The notes under the pieces were generated by a model. The model saw only the letters and a list, made by a program, of their open reading frames with translations, was not told where the DNA came from and ran no database searches. Positions 43,752 to 52,210 of a stretch of DNA of 54,230 nt are shown here, one piece after another (the stretch's first letter is position 1; each line of letters starts with the position of its first letter). The DNA comes from Clostridiales bacterium. GTDB lineage: Bacteria; Bacillota; Clostridia; Christensenellales; Borkfalkiaceae. Location of the stretch: NCBI GenBank assembly GCA_015069365.1, contig SVIT01000005.1, positions 1 through 54,230 on the forward strand, in the 5' to 3' direction. The translations under genes were made by a program, and so were the position numbers.

Positions 43752-44525
43752 ATGAAGAAAATTGTATACGTGATCGTATTGACGTTTTGGGTCTTTATAG
43801 CGGGTATCGTTTTGAGTGTATCGACGGTATACCGTGTAGGGCACGTTGCGGTGACGGCGTCTACCGTGACCGAGGTCGCAAAATCGGAAGCGGAAGAACT
43901 GCAACTCCGTTTAGAAGAGGCGTATGACAAGAAGAGTATTTTCTTTGCAAAAGAGTCGATTGCTGAAGAAATCGTAAAAGAATTTCCCTCTTTCCGTTTG
44001 ACAAAATTTGAGAAAGAGTACCCTAATTTGCTTTTTATTGAAGTGGTGGAAGATGCTGAGGTATATGCTCTTGAGGTTTCCAACGGACAGTATGCTATTC
44101 TCGGTGAGAACGGCAGCATTCTCGAAGTTCGCGACAGCCATGTCAACAGTGTAACGGGGGAAGAAAACGTTATACTGATAGGGATGTTGGCGAGGGGAGA
44201 AGTTGGCAGTGTGCCCGCAGGGGATAGCTGCTTTGATGTAGCGATTGCATTGTGCGGCGTACTTTCTGAAGAGTTGGGCGGTATCCGCTCAAACGTGACT
44301 TCCGTCGAGGTGTTTTTGCGTGCCCCCGAAACGATTTTCTGTATTACCATGCGCGAGGGGGTAAAGATTTATGTAGGCACTCCTTCCGAGAAAACGGTGG
44401 AGAAAGCAAAGCTTGCGGTGGAGACATATCAGGCGCTTTCTTCGGGTGAAAAAATGGGCGGGAAAATCGTCGTTTCGGAAAATGGAAACGGGATTTTTGC
44501 TAGCTATGACGAAAAGGATCTTTAA
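43752..44525 (+). CDS. ftsQ: Division protein FtsQ/DivIB-like
   Basis: 257 residues: a short cytoplasmic start, one membrane helix (about 4-24), then an extracytoplasmic part. Residues about 28-100 fit the POTRA-like region, where FRLTKFEKEYPNLLFIEVVEDAEVYAL corresponds to the family's conserved strand-turn-strand. The remainder matches the beta domain only loosely. Its place after the wall genes and before ftsA-ftsZ supports the call. FtsQ with FtsL recruits and gates the septal synthase. A terminator follows 18 nt after the stop. Confidence 0.8.
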   Translation: MKKIVYVIVLTFWVFIAGIVLSVSTVYRVGHVAVTASTVTEVAKSEAEELQLRLEEAYDKKSIFFAKESIAEEIVKEFPSFRLTKFEKEYPNLLFIEVVEDAEVYALEVSNGQYAILGENGSILEVRDSHVNSVTGEENVILIGMLARGEVGSVPAGDSCFDVAIALCGVLSEELGGIRSNVTSVEVFLRAPETIFCITMREGVKIYVGTPSEKTVEKAKLAVETYQALSSGEKMGGKIVVSENGNGIFASYDEKDL

Positions 44526-44543
44526 TTATTAAAAAAACCTAAG

Positions 44544-44571
44544 AAAAACACGCATTTTTGCGTGTTTTTTT
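44544..44571 (+). terminator. Rho-independent terminator of the wall/division operon
   Basis: AAAAACACGC (44544-44553) pairs with GCGTGTTTTT (44560-44569) around ATTTTT, with T continuing to 44571. It separates the mraZ-ftsQ unit from ftsA-ftsZ. Confidence 0.93.
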
Positions 44572-44592
44572 GTACTTTTTTCCGTTGGTTTA

Positions 44593-44621
44593 TTGACAAT
44601 TCTATATATTTAGTGTATAAT
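44593..44621 (+). promoter_or_regulatory. Consensus sigma-A promoter of ftsA-ftsZ
   Basis: TTGACA (44593-44598), a 17-bp spacer and TATAAT (44616-44621), a perfect consensus, about 47 nt before ftsA. Confidence 0.9.
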
Positions 44622-44667
44622 AATTATAAATATACTTTCAGATAAAACTGATTTACGTTGCGAGGAA

Positions 44668-45861
44668 ATGATGAAAAACGAAAGCGTTGCGATTTTGGAT
44701 ATACGGTCTAACGATATCTCCTTTTTGCTTGGCGCAAAAGGCGTCAACGGTACGTTTGTTATCAATGGGATGCACAGTGAAGAATATGACGGTTACTGTG
44801 TAAAAGGCTTTTTCGACGAAACAGATTTTCGCCGTTCGGTTGTGCGTGCAATCAGTGCTGTTCAGCAGACGTACGAGGGAAAGATCGGGGCGATTTACGT
44901 CGGGGTTCCGTCGGCGTTCGTTACGACTGTGACCAAAGGGCACACGGCGTCTTTTTATTCGAAGCGTAAACTTTCCGCGCAGGATATCGACGCGTTGTTT
45001 GACGGGGGATTGAATCACCTTGCGGCGCAGGGCAAATGTATCCGCCGTTCAGCGATGTATTTTACGCTCGGGGATAATAGAAAATATTTCTCGGTGGACG
45101 ATCTGTACGGGGTGCCTACTACGATGTTGAAAGGGGCGCTGTGTTACTATTTCGTTTCCGATTATTTTTATGATATGATCGTTACGCTTTTGGGCGAGCT
45201 TGGGTTTGACGATGTGAAATTTATTCCCTCTACCTTAGCGCAGGCGATGTATCTTTTACCTGAAAAGGAACGCGACGGCTACGCATTTTTGTTGGATATA
45301 GGCTTTATGACCAGTTCGGTTTCCGTTGTGTATGGCAACGGTATTGTGCACGAAGAGGTGTTCGACTGCGGTGTTGCCAGCGTCTTGGTCTCGTTGATGG
45401 AAATGCTCGGCATTGAGTATGCAGTCGCGAAAGACTTATTGAAAATGGCGAATATTTCAGGCGGAACCGTCCCGAAAGAAGCTGTATACGTTACAGAGTT
45501 GGAAGAGCGGACCTTCTCGGCGCAAAAAGTCAATGATATTATCAAGTGTGCTTTAGACGAGCTGTGCGAGCGTGTAGACGTGTTCTTGAGAAAATATTAC
45601 AAAGAAAAAACGTCTGCAATGATATCGACCAACCCGATCAGTGTGACGGGGATGGGGATCAGCAGTATCAAAGGCACCGCAGAACATATAGCAAAACGGG
45701 TAAACTGGCTGACAGAAATCGTCTATCCCGATTTACCTTATTACGATAAACCGACCAGTTCTTCCAGAATTGCACTGCTTGATATGGCGATTTCCGACTG
45801 CAAGAAGAATACGGGTTGGATGGGAAGAATTTTTAAGAATTTCGGAGGAAAAAAGAGATGA
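44668..45861 (+). CDS. ftsA: Divergent FtsA-like actin-fold division protein
   Basis: 397 residues. FtsA anchors FtsZ filaments to the membrane. The actin-fold phosphate-2 motif (LLDIGFMTSSVSVVYG), an SHS2-like region (about 80-160) and a C-terminal amphipathic helix (GWMGRIFKNFGGKKR) are visible. The first phosphate loop reads AILDIRSND where FtsA normally has DIG, so the glycine is replaced by Arg. The adenosine motif VTGMGISSIKG is also weaker than the usual TGGGA. ATP binding may be changed. Either of two adjacent ATGs (44668, 44671) after GAGG could start it. The stop overlaps ftsZ (ATGA). Confidence 0.88.
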   Translation: MMKNESVAILDIRSNDISFLLGAKGVNGTFVINGMHSEEYDGYCVKGFFDETDFRRSVVRAISAVQQTYEGKIGAIYVGVPSAFVTTVTKGHTASFYSKRKLSAQDIDALFDGGLNHLAAQGKCIRRSAMYFTLGDNRKYFSVDDLYGVPTTMLKGALCYYFVSDYFYDMIVTLLGELGFDDVKFIPSTLAQAMYLLPEKERDGYAFLLDIGFMTSSVSVVYGNGIVHEEVFDCGVASVLVSLMEMLGIEYAVAKDLLKMANISGGTVPKEAVYVTELEERTFSAQKVNDIIKCALDELCERVDVFLRKYYKEKTSAMISTNPISVTGMGISSIKGTAEHIAKRVNWLTEIVYPDLPYYDKPTSSSRIALLDMAISDCKKNTGWMGRIFKNFGGKKR

Positions 45862-47192
45862 TGGACAATTACGATGAAAACTACGGCTATCCCGAACAGT
45901 CAGCGCCTTCCGCGTCTAACTTCAACAACTTTTCGGGCGTTGCAAAAATAAAAGTAATCGGTGTCGGCGGTGCAGGTAACAACGCCGTAAACCGTTTGAT
46001 TGAATCGGGTTTACAGAGTGCGGAATATATCGTTGTAAATACGGATAATCAAGATTTGGCGCGTTCAAAAGCGCGCAACCGTATCCAAATCGGCGCGGAG
46101 CTGACCAAAGGTTTGGGCGCAGGCGCAGACCCTAATGTTGGTAAAGCCGCTGCAGAAGCAGACAAAGAAGCGTTGCAAATGGCGTTGAAAGATACGGACT
46201 TGTTGTTTATTACCGCAGGCATGGGCGGTGGCACGGGTACGGGTGCAGCGCCCGTAATCGCCAAGATTGCCAAAGAAATGAAAATTCTTACGGTAGCGGT
46301 CGTTACGTTGCCGTTTGCGTTCGAGGCAAAACTCCGTATGACAAACGCTTTGAGCGGTGTGGAAGAATTGAAAAAATCGGTGGATTCCATCATCACTATT
46401 CCCAACGATAAAATCTGTCAGGTTGTGCCGAAAGGAACACCATTCCCCGAGGCGTTAAAGGTCGCTGACGAAGTTCTCCGTCAAGGTATCAGAGGTATTG
46501 CGGAATTGATCGTGAAACCGTCCTTGATCAATCTTGACTTTGCAGACGTAAAAACGACGTTGAAAGGCCGTGGGCTTGCGCACATGGGTATCGGCGTTGC
46601 AAAGGGTGAAAAACGTATCTACGACGCAGTTCGTTGCGCCGTTTGCAGTCCTTTGTTGAACACGACGATTGAGGGGGCTAATTCGGTTATCCTCAACGTT
46701 ATCGGCGGCAAGAGCTTATCTTTAGACGAAGTTATCACTGCAGCAAATTTGGTCAAAGACGTAATTGATTATTCCGCAAACGTCATTTTCGGGGCATGTA
46801 TCGACGAGAATATGACGGATGAGGTAGAGATCGTTATCATCGCGACTGGTTTTAATAATAACCAAAACGGTTATGGGTTTGATTCTCAGGTTTCCACCTT
46901 CCGTCAGGCGTCCATTTTAACCCAAAAACTGGACCAATCCTATAACAACAGAGGGGGAGAGCAAATTGCGGAATCTCCTTATGCGCAGCCTATGCAGCCC
47001 GTATCGTATGCGCAGCCTTACAGTAATCCTCAAGGAGTGGCAGCGTCCCAGCAGCGTCCTTCCTACGTACAGCCTGTTGCCTTTGAGCCTGACGACGTAA
47101 TTCCCGATACGAATGGGGAAGAAAAAATGGATAGAAAGCACCGTCCTCGCTTTGTGGATTTCTTCATGAAAAAGAATTCTGATAACAAATAA
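45858..47192 (+). CDS. ftsZ: Cell division GTPase FtsZ
   Basis: The tubulin-like protein that forms the Z ring, 444 residues. The tubulin signature GGGTGTG is at 123-129, with IGVGGAGNNAVNR (34-46) and the T7 loop NLDFADVKTTL near 225. After the GTPase core (to about 340) comes a Gln/Pro/Tyr-rich linker, then the conserved C-terminal peptide RPRFVDFFMKK, which binds FtsA and SepF. A 27-residue acidic N-terminal extension precedes the core. GGAGGAAAA lies upstream in ftsA. Confidence 0.98.
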   Translation: MMDNYDENYGYPEQSAPSASNFNNFSGVAKIKVIGVGGAGNNAVNRLIESGLQSAEYIVVNTDNQDLARSKARNRIQIGAELTKGLGAGADPNVGKAAAEADKEALQMALKDTDLLFITAGMGGGTGTGAAPVIAKIAKEMKILTVAVVTLPFAFEAKLRMTNALSGVEELKKSVDSIITIPNDKICQVVPKGTPFPEALKVADEVLRQGIRGIAELIVKPSLINLDFADVKTTLKGRGLAHMGIGVAKGEKRIYDAVRCAVCSPLLNTTIEGANSVILNVIGGKSLSLDEVITAANLVKDVIDYSANVIFGACIDENMTDEVEIVIIATGFNNNQNGYGFDSQVSTFRQASILTQKLDQSYNNRGGEQIAESPYAQPMQPVSYAQPYSNPQGVAASQQRPSYVQPVAFEPDDVIPDTNGEEKMDRKHRPRFVDFFMKKNSDNK

Positions 47193-47208
47193 TAGAATCA
47201 AAAAAACT

Positions 47209-47242
47209 AACGGCAAAGCTCTTTATGAGGTTTGCCGTTTTT
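47209..47242 (+). terminator. Rho-independent terminator of ftsA-ftsZ
   Basis: AACGGCAAA (47209-47217) pairs with TTTGCCGTT (47231-47239), extended by CTC/GAG inside, then a T-run to 47242. Confidence 0.93.
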
Positions 47243-47267
47243 ACTTGTTTTCAGTTTAAAAGGGAGG

Positions 47268-47408
47268 AAAAAGGGTGAAAGGACACCTGCTTTCGCAGAT
47301 GCCCTTTCGAGGAAGAATAAATCAGATATGAGGATGAGCTAAATATAAGACAGTGTTAAAGTGAAAATCGAAAAAATAAATTAAAACATGCTTGATAATC
47401 GACTTTTC
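47268..47408 (-). ncRNA. Candidate small RNA opposite the ftsZ-murC direction
   Basis: A minus-strand promoter points into a stretch without an open reading frame. The predicted RNA of about 140 nt starts near G47408. Its 5' end (GAAAA-TCGA, one bulge) can pair with TCGATTTTC some 30 nt downstream. Its 3' end is a 14-bp hairpin with a GAAA tetraloop (minus strand of 47277-47308), then ACCC and five U. That is a plausible intrinsic terminator, though the U-run is offset by 4 nt. It matches no RNA family recognised here (not 6S, SRP RNA or tmRNA). Confidence 0.45.
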
Positions 47409-47412
47409 AACT

Positions 47413-47441
47413 ATTATACCACTATTTTCCTGAATATGCAA
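47413..47441 (-). promoter_or_regulatory. Minus-strand promoter of the candidate small RNA
   Basis: TTGCAT (plus 47436-47441), a 17-bp spacer and TATAAT (plus 47413-47418) on the minus strand. No annotated gene lies on that strand downstream. Confidence 0.65.
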
Positions 47442-47467
47442 CAAAATGACAGTGCAAATTTAGGGTT

Positions 47468-47496
47468 TTGGTATAAGATATTCTTATACATATCAT
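47468..47496 (+). promoter_or_regulatory. Possible promoter of murC
   Basis: TTGGTA (47468-47473), a 17-bp spacer and TATCAT (47491-47496). An alternative is TATAAA (47516-47521), exactly 6 nt before the murC ATG but without a -35 partner. Confidence 0.35.
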
Positions 47497-47527
47497 AAAT
47501 TGACGTTATAAAAAATATAAATACTAT

Positions 47528-48874
47528 ATGCGTTTAATCGGTTTAGAAAAAGTTAAAAAGATTTATTTTATTGGAATCGGCGGAATCAGCATGAGCGCGT
47601 TGGCGAAATTTCTATCCGTAAACGGTTATGAGGTTTCAGGCAGCGACGAACAGCGAGGGGAAGAAACGGAGAACCTTGCTTTTTACGGGGTAAGGTTTTT
47701 CGTGGGGGTAGATAGGGCGAGGGAAGAGATAGAAAACGCCGACGCGGTCGTGTATACAGACGCTATACCTACGGATCATTCAGAGCTTTCTTTCGCAAAG
47801 CTTCTAAACAAAAAACTATATTCACGTGCGGAGTTGCTGTCAATCGTGTGCGGTAGTTTCCCGCACGTAATCTCTGTTGCAGGGAGCCATGGGAAAACTA
47901 CTTGCACGTCCATGTGTGCGCACGTTTTAAAGAGCGCTTCATTGCCTTTCACAGCGCATATCGGCGGTGAAGATGCGGAGTTTGGCAATTTCTATCTTTC
48001 GGGCAGAGAGTATTTCGTGACGGAAGCTTGCGAGTATAAGAAAAATTTATTGAAAATCTCTTCGGATGTTGCAGTCTTGCTAAATATTGACAAGGATCAC
48101 ATGGAATGTTATGACGGAGAGGAGGATTTAATAGATTGTTTTCGCCGTTATTGCGAAAGCGCGTCGAGCGCATTCATCTGTGCTGATGATAAAAAATGCG
48201 CGCGGCTGGGAGATTTCCCTTGTTTTGGGATAGAAAATCCGCTTGCTGATTATCGCGCGGTAGATTTGCGGGCTGTTGGAGAATGTTATTCGTTTACCGT
48301 AGAAGAATATGGCAAGGCGTTATGCCGTGTTCGTTTGAAAGCGATCGGTCGGTGCAACGTATACAACGCGTTGGCGGCGTTTTCTGCAGCAAGGGCGTTG
48401 GGGCTCAGTGAGAAAGAAATCGCGAACGGGCTAGAATCGTTCCGCGCGGTCAAACGTCGATTTGAGAAGATTGGCACGTATCGCGGAGCCAGTCTCGTGT
48501 GTGATTACGCGCATCATCCAAGGGAGATATGTTCTACTGTACGTACGGCGATGGGGGTATGCCGAGGGGATCTGTACGTGGTGTTTCAACCGCATACCTA
48601 TTCAAGGACAAAATTACTGCTTGGTGAGTTCATCAGCGTGTTACGCCCGCTTAAAAATTTAATGATTTATAAGACGTATCCTGCGCGGGAAAAATTCGAC
48701 GCGGAAGGCAGTGCGGAAATGTTGGCACGGGCGATAGGGAACTGTTTATATGCCGAAAACGCGTACGTGTTGCGGACTTGGATGAAGAAGACGGTGAAAG
48801 AGGGGGACATGGTGCTCTTTTTGGGAGCGGGGGATATCTATTACGTTGCGCAATATCTTTTGCGAGAATTATAA
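47528..48874 (+). CDS. murC: UDP-MurNAc:L-alanine ligase MurC
   Basis: MurC starts the stem peptide by adding L-Ala to UDP-MurNAc. The 448-residue protein has the N-terminal IYFIGIGGISMSALAKFL, the ATP loop GSHGKTT (near 118), YAHHPREI in the last domain and FQPHTYSRTKLL near 350, all MurC-specific. It is separated from the other mur genes by ftsZ and the intergenic region. No Shine-Dalgarno precedes the ATG. Confidence 0.97.
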   Translation: MRLIGLEKVKKIYFIGIGGISMSALAKFLSVNGYEVSGSDEQRGEETENLAFYGVRFFVGVDRAREEIENADAVVYTDAIPTDHSELSFAKLLNKKLYSRAELLSIVCGSFPHVISVAGSHGKTTCTSMCAHVLKSASLPFTAHIGGEDAEFGNFYLSGREYFVTEACEYKKNLLKISSDVAVLLNIDKDHMECYDGEEDLIDCFRRYCESASSAFICADDKKCARLGDFPCFGIENPLADYRAVDLRAVGECYSFTVEEYGKALCRVRLKAIGRCNVYNALAAFSAARALGLSEKEIANGLESFRAVKRRFEKIGTYRGASLVCDYAHHPREICSTVRTAMGVCRGDLYVVFQPHTYSRTKLLLGEFISVLRPLKNLMIYKTYPAREKFDAEGSAEMLARAIGNCLYAENAYVLRTWMKKTVKEGDMVLFLGAGDIYYVAQYLLREL

Positions 48875-48894
48875 TAAAAAAACTATGTTTTTTT

Positions 48895-48944
48895 GGCGAA
48901 AAGGGGAAGATTGTAAAAAATCTCGTCTTTTCGCCTAATTTTTT
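48895..48944 (+). terminator. Rho-independent terminator of murC
   Basis: GGCGAAAAG (48895-48903) pairs with CTTTTCGCC (48927-48935), with an inner AGATT/AATCT helix, then TAA and six T. Confidence 0.88.
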
Positions 48945-48956
48945 CCGTTTAAACTA

Positions 48957-48985
48957 TTGATAAATGCAAAAAAAAATGATATAAT
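48957..48985 (+). promoter_or_regulatory. Sigma-A-type promoter of ftsK
   Basis: TTGATA (48957-48962), a 17-bp spacer and TATAAT (48980-48985), about 42 nt before the TTG start. Confidence 0.82.
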
Positions 48986-49026
48986 AGATAAGTATACTGA
49001 GATAGAATACACAGGAGGAGAAACCT

Positions 49027-52000
49027 TTGGGAAATATAGAGAATAAAAACGGAAAAAAGAGTGCCGACAAAAAGGAATCTTTACTTGTAACCAAAGAGAG
49101 TTTATGCTCTACTTGTGCGTTATTTTCCTTTCTCGCCCTTTTGATTTTATGCACCCGTTCTTTTATCTTTGGGGATTTGGGACTGGCTGTACATAGTTTT
49201 TTAACGGGCGTGTTTGGATATTTAGCGTACCCGATCGTATTAGGGGCGCTGTATCTGTGCATAACTGGGCTTTTTGGGAAGCGTCTTGTGCACCATAGAA
49301 TATTTGCGCTTTGCATTGCCTTAACGCTTGTATTTGCAGCGTTGATCGTGCATTCCGCATACACTTTCCGTTGGGCGCGCGAGGGATATTTGTCCGCTTG
49401 TTTCTATTCGGGTGAAACGTTCCCTAATACCGCCCCCGCAGGTTGGCTGGGCGGTGTTATCGTACACGGCGTATCGGCTGTGATGTCCAACGTCGGCGCA
49501 ATTGTAACCTTTTCTGCATTTACGGCGTTCTGTATATACCTTTGCGTGATTTATTTTCCGAAAGGGGGAGCAATCAAAGAAAAAAAGGTGAAGAGCGAGG
49601 CTGGACAAGCTGTTCAGGAAGTAAAAGCCGTGCAGCCCGAGACTGGGCATACGGAAAGACAGCCCGTTATGACGCAGCGTCCTGGCGTAAGTTTGTGGGA
49701 AGAACCCGCATCGACAGCCAAAGAGAATACCGACGGGGCGTTTTCGCCGTTTGGAAAACCGCAAGACTTGCGCGATTCTTCCGTGGAATCACCGCGCAGT
49801 TTCGAGGACAGCAGATCAATTTTGTTCGGCGGTACGCCCGAAGAAAATTATAAAAAGAATTTGATTTTTGACCCGAATTCCAGTGTGAATAAACGTCCTT
49901 CACACGTACCTGAAGCGGCGACGACGTCTTATACGCCGTCCTATACCAACTCTTATGAAGAAGAAATCAACAGTCGTGTAGACCCCGAACGTCCTACCAT
50001 GATTGTCAATGATCATACGCAGGATAGTTATCGTTTGGAAGTAGAAGAGGAAGAAAAAGAAGAGCCGATCGTTGCGCCCATGACGCCGATTCCGTCCGAA
50101 CAGCCTACCTATCAGGCGCCTATTTCCTATCCTACGTTTGAGGAGAAGAAGCCCGAACCTATTCGTGAAACGGATACTTCGTTCGGTTTTGGCAGAGAAG
50201 AGAGGGTTGAAGAACCGAAAGAAGAATACAAACGGCACGATTATATGGAGCTGTTCTCACCCTCGAATCCTAATTTGTTCGGTAGGGAAGAACCTGCCTT
50301 TCGTGACGAACCTGTTCGCGAAGAACCGTCCAACCGTTTTGATGTAAGCAGAGAGATCGGTTTTGGAAGACGTGAAGAAACCTTTTCCACGCGTGATAGT
50401 GAAGATCGTTTTGATAACGAGAGAGGCGGGGATAGAGACGGTTTGACGATTTTTGACGAGCCTGAAGAAGAGGAAGAAGATATTTACACGTTGCGTTCAG
50501 AACCGACTGTACCTACGCGCGGTTTTGGCCGTGACATTCCCGAAACATCCGCGGTAGAATCCTCGCGCGGTATATCTGAAAGAGGACTTGACAACGCAGG
50601 GGTGAGAGGTTTAGGCGACCGTTTTGTTCAAGAAAGCAGAACGCCCGTTGCCCCCAAACCCGAACCTAAGCCCGCAGACCCGCCCAAGCCCCGTGTAATA
50701 CGTCCTTATAAGCGTATTCCCTTGGACGATTTTGACTGTCGAGATATTGAACCGACATCCAACGCGGAGGAGGTTGAGGAAACCAAACAGAATATTATTG
50801 CGACGTTGGAAGATTTCAAGGTGACGGGCGCGTCGATCGCATCCGTTACGTTCGGCCCGACGGTTACTCGTTATAACGTAACGTTGCCGAGAAGTATCTC
50901 GCCGAGAAAGGTGGTGGCACTTGATCAGTCTATCGCGATCAGCTTGCATTCCAGCGGGGTAAATATCTATCCCAACTACGAAGACGGCGTTGTCAGTATC
51001 GAGGTGCCCAACAAAGAAAGACAATTCGTACAGCTCGGCTGTATGCTTTCTGGGGATACGTTTGTCAATGCAAAATCTTCCTCGCTCATGTTTACTATGG
51101 GTAAAGACGTAGCCAACGCAAAGGTCTATGGGGATATTTCCAAGATGATCCACCTGCTTGTTGCAGGTTCGTCGGGCAGTGGTAAGAGTGTATTCCTCGG
51201 CGCATTGATCGTAAGTATGATCTACAAATATTCTCCCGAAGAATTGCGCTTGATCTTGATTGACCCGAAGAAGACGGAATTTGTTTTGTATAACAATTTG
51301 CCGCACTTGATGATTAACGAAATCATTACGGACGTCAACAAGGCTGTACAGAGTTTGAACTGGGCGATCGGGGAAATGAACCGTCGTTACGGTCTATTCG
51401 AACAAATGAGCCGCGCAGGCACCTATGTTGTTAATTTGGATCAGTACAACGCGCAGCTTGAAAAATCGCAGCGCTTACCCAAGATCGTTATCATCATTGA
51501 CGAGCTTGCCGATTTAATGCTCGCAGCTAAGAAAGAAATGGAAGACAGAATCCAGAACTTGACGCAAAAGGCTCGTGCGGCAGGTATTCACTTGATCGTT
51601 GCTACGCAAAGACCGTCCACGGACGTTATTACGGGGGTTATCAAGAGTAACTTGCCTACCCGTATCGCATTCTACGTTGCGACGGACGTTGACTCTCGTG
51701 TTATCCTTGATCAAACGGGCGCGCAGAAACTGCTCGGTAAAGGGGATTTCCTTTATACGATGCCTGGGAAGAGTTCTCCTGGTCGTGTCCAAAGTGCATT
51801 TATTTCTCCTGAAGATTCGCAGAGAGTGGTCAACTATATCAAAGCGAATAACGAGGCATATTACGATGAGGAAGCGACGGCGTATATCAATAATACCCGC
51901 ACTGGCGGAGATGATTCTTCGCCTACGGATAAGGCCGATCTCGACCCGATGTATATCGAGGCGTTGCGCTACGTTATTTTGAGCGGCAGTGCGTCGATTT

Positions 52001-52161
52001 CCATGATTCAGCGTAAGTGTTCCGCGGGTTATAACCGTGCGGGTAAGATCATCGAATGGATGGAAGATATGGGTTACATTTCCGCATTCGACGGTGCGAA
52101 AGCAAGAAAGGTTCTTATTACGAAAGAGGATTTTGAGAGTATTTACGGGCCTTTACAGTAA
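49027..52161 (+). CDS. ftsK: DNA translocase FtsK/SpoIIIE
   Basis: A septal DNA pump that clears chromosomes from the closing septum. The 1044-residue protein has about four membrane helices (about 20-180), then a long Glu/Pro/Arg-rich linker (about 190-560) with repeated REEP-like segments. The RecA-like motor follows, with Walker A AGSSGSGKS (near 713) and Walker B IVIIIDELADL (near 822). The C-terminal winged-helix gamma domain that reads KOPS/SRS sequences (about 978-1040) ends LITKEDFESIYGPL. The start is TTG at 49027, 6 nt after AGGAGGAG. The linker is longer than in SpoIIIE (about 790 residues in total). Confidence 0.95.
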   Translation: MGNIENKNGKKSADKKESLLVTKESLCSTCALFSFLALLILCTRSFIFGDLGLAVHSFLTGVFGYLAYPIVLGALYLCITGLFGKRLVHHRIFALCIALTLVFAALIVHSAYTFRWAREGYLSACFYSGETFPNTAPAGWLGGVIVHGVSAVMSNVGAIVTFSAFTAFCIYLCVIYFPKGGAIKEKKVKSEAGQAVQEVKAVQPETGHTERQPVMTQRPGVSLWEEPASTAKENTDGAFSPFGKPQDLRDSSVESPRSFEDSRSILFGGTPEENYKKNLIFDPNSSVNKRPSHVPEAATTSYTPSYTNSYEEEINSRVDPERPTMIVNDHTQDSYRLEVEEEEKEEPIVAPMTPIPSEQPTYQAPISYPTFEEKKPEPIRETDTSFGFGREERVEEPKEEYKRHDYMELFSPSNPNLFGREEPAFRDEPVREEPSNRFDVSREIGFGRREETFSTRDSEDRFDNERGGDRDGLTIFDEPEEEEEDIYTLRSEPTVPTRGFGRDIPETSAVESSRGISERGLDNAGVRGLGDRFVQESRTPVAPKPEPKPADPPKPRVIRPYKRIPLDDFDCRDIEPTSNAEEVEETKQNIIATLEDFKVTGASIASVTFGPTVTRYNVTLPRSISPRKVVALDQSIAISLHSSGVNIYPNYEDGVVSIEVPNKERQFVQLGCMLSGDTFVNAKSSSLMFTMGKDVANAKVYGDISKMIHLLVAGSSGSGKSVFLGALIVSMIYKYSPEELRLILIDPKKTEFVLYNNLPHLMINEIITDVNKAVQSLNWAIGEMNRRYGLFEQMSRAGTYVVNLDQYNAQLEKSQRLPKIVIIIDELADLMLAAKKEMEDRIQNLTQKARAAGIHLIVATQRPSTDVITGVIKSNLPTRIAFYVATDVDSRVILDQTGAQKLLGKGDFLYTMPGKSSPGRVQSAFISPEDSQRVVNYIKANNEAYYDEEATAYINNTRTGGDDSSPTDKADLDPMYIEALRYVILSGSASISMIQRKCSAGYNRAGKIIEWMEDMGYISAFDGAKARKVLITKEDFESIYGPLQ

Positions 52162-52210
52162 GACAATATAAGCGGGCGGTGTGTAACGTCGCTCGCCGAA
52201 AGGAATAAGC

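Larger units (their letters stand above)
47193..47527. other. 335-bp ftsZ-murC intergenic region
   Basis: No protein gene is seen. It holds the ftsZ terminator, a minus-strand promoter with a 14-bp hairpin downstream of it (candidate small RNA), and AT-rich sequence before murC. Confidence 0.7.

Noticed and set aside
47268..47408. The ftsZ-murC small RNA as 6S RNA or SRP RNA
   Set aside because: The two ends do not pair to close a long bubble-containing hairpin as in 6S, and the SRP GGUCAGG/GGAAGCAGCC signature is absent.
50611..51306. 231-codon minus-strand frame opposite ftsK
   Set aside because: It covers the conserved FtsK motor region on the other strand and has no independent signals.
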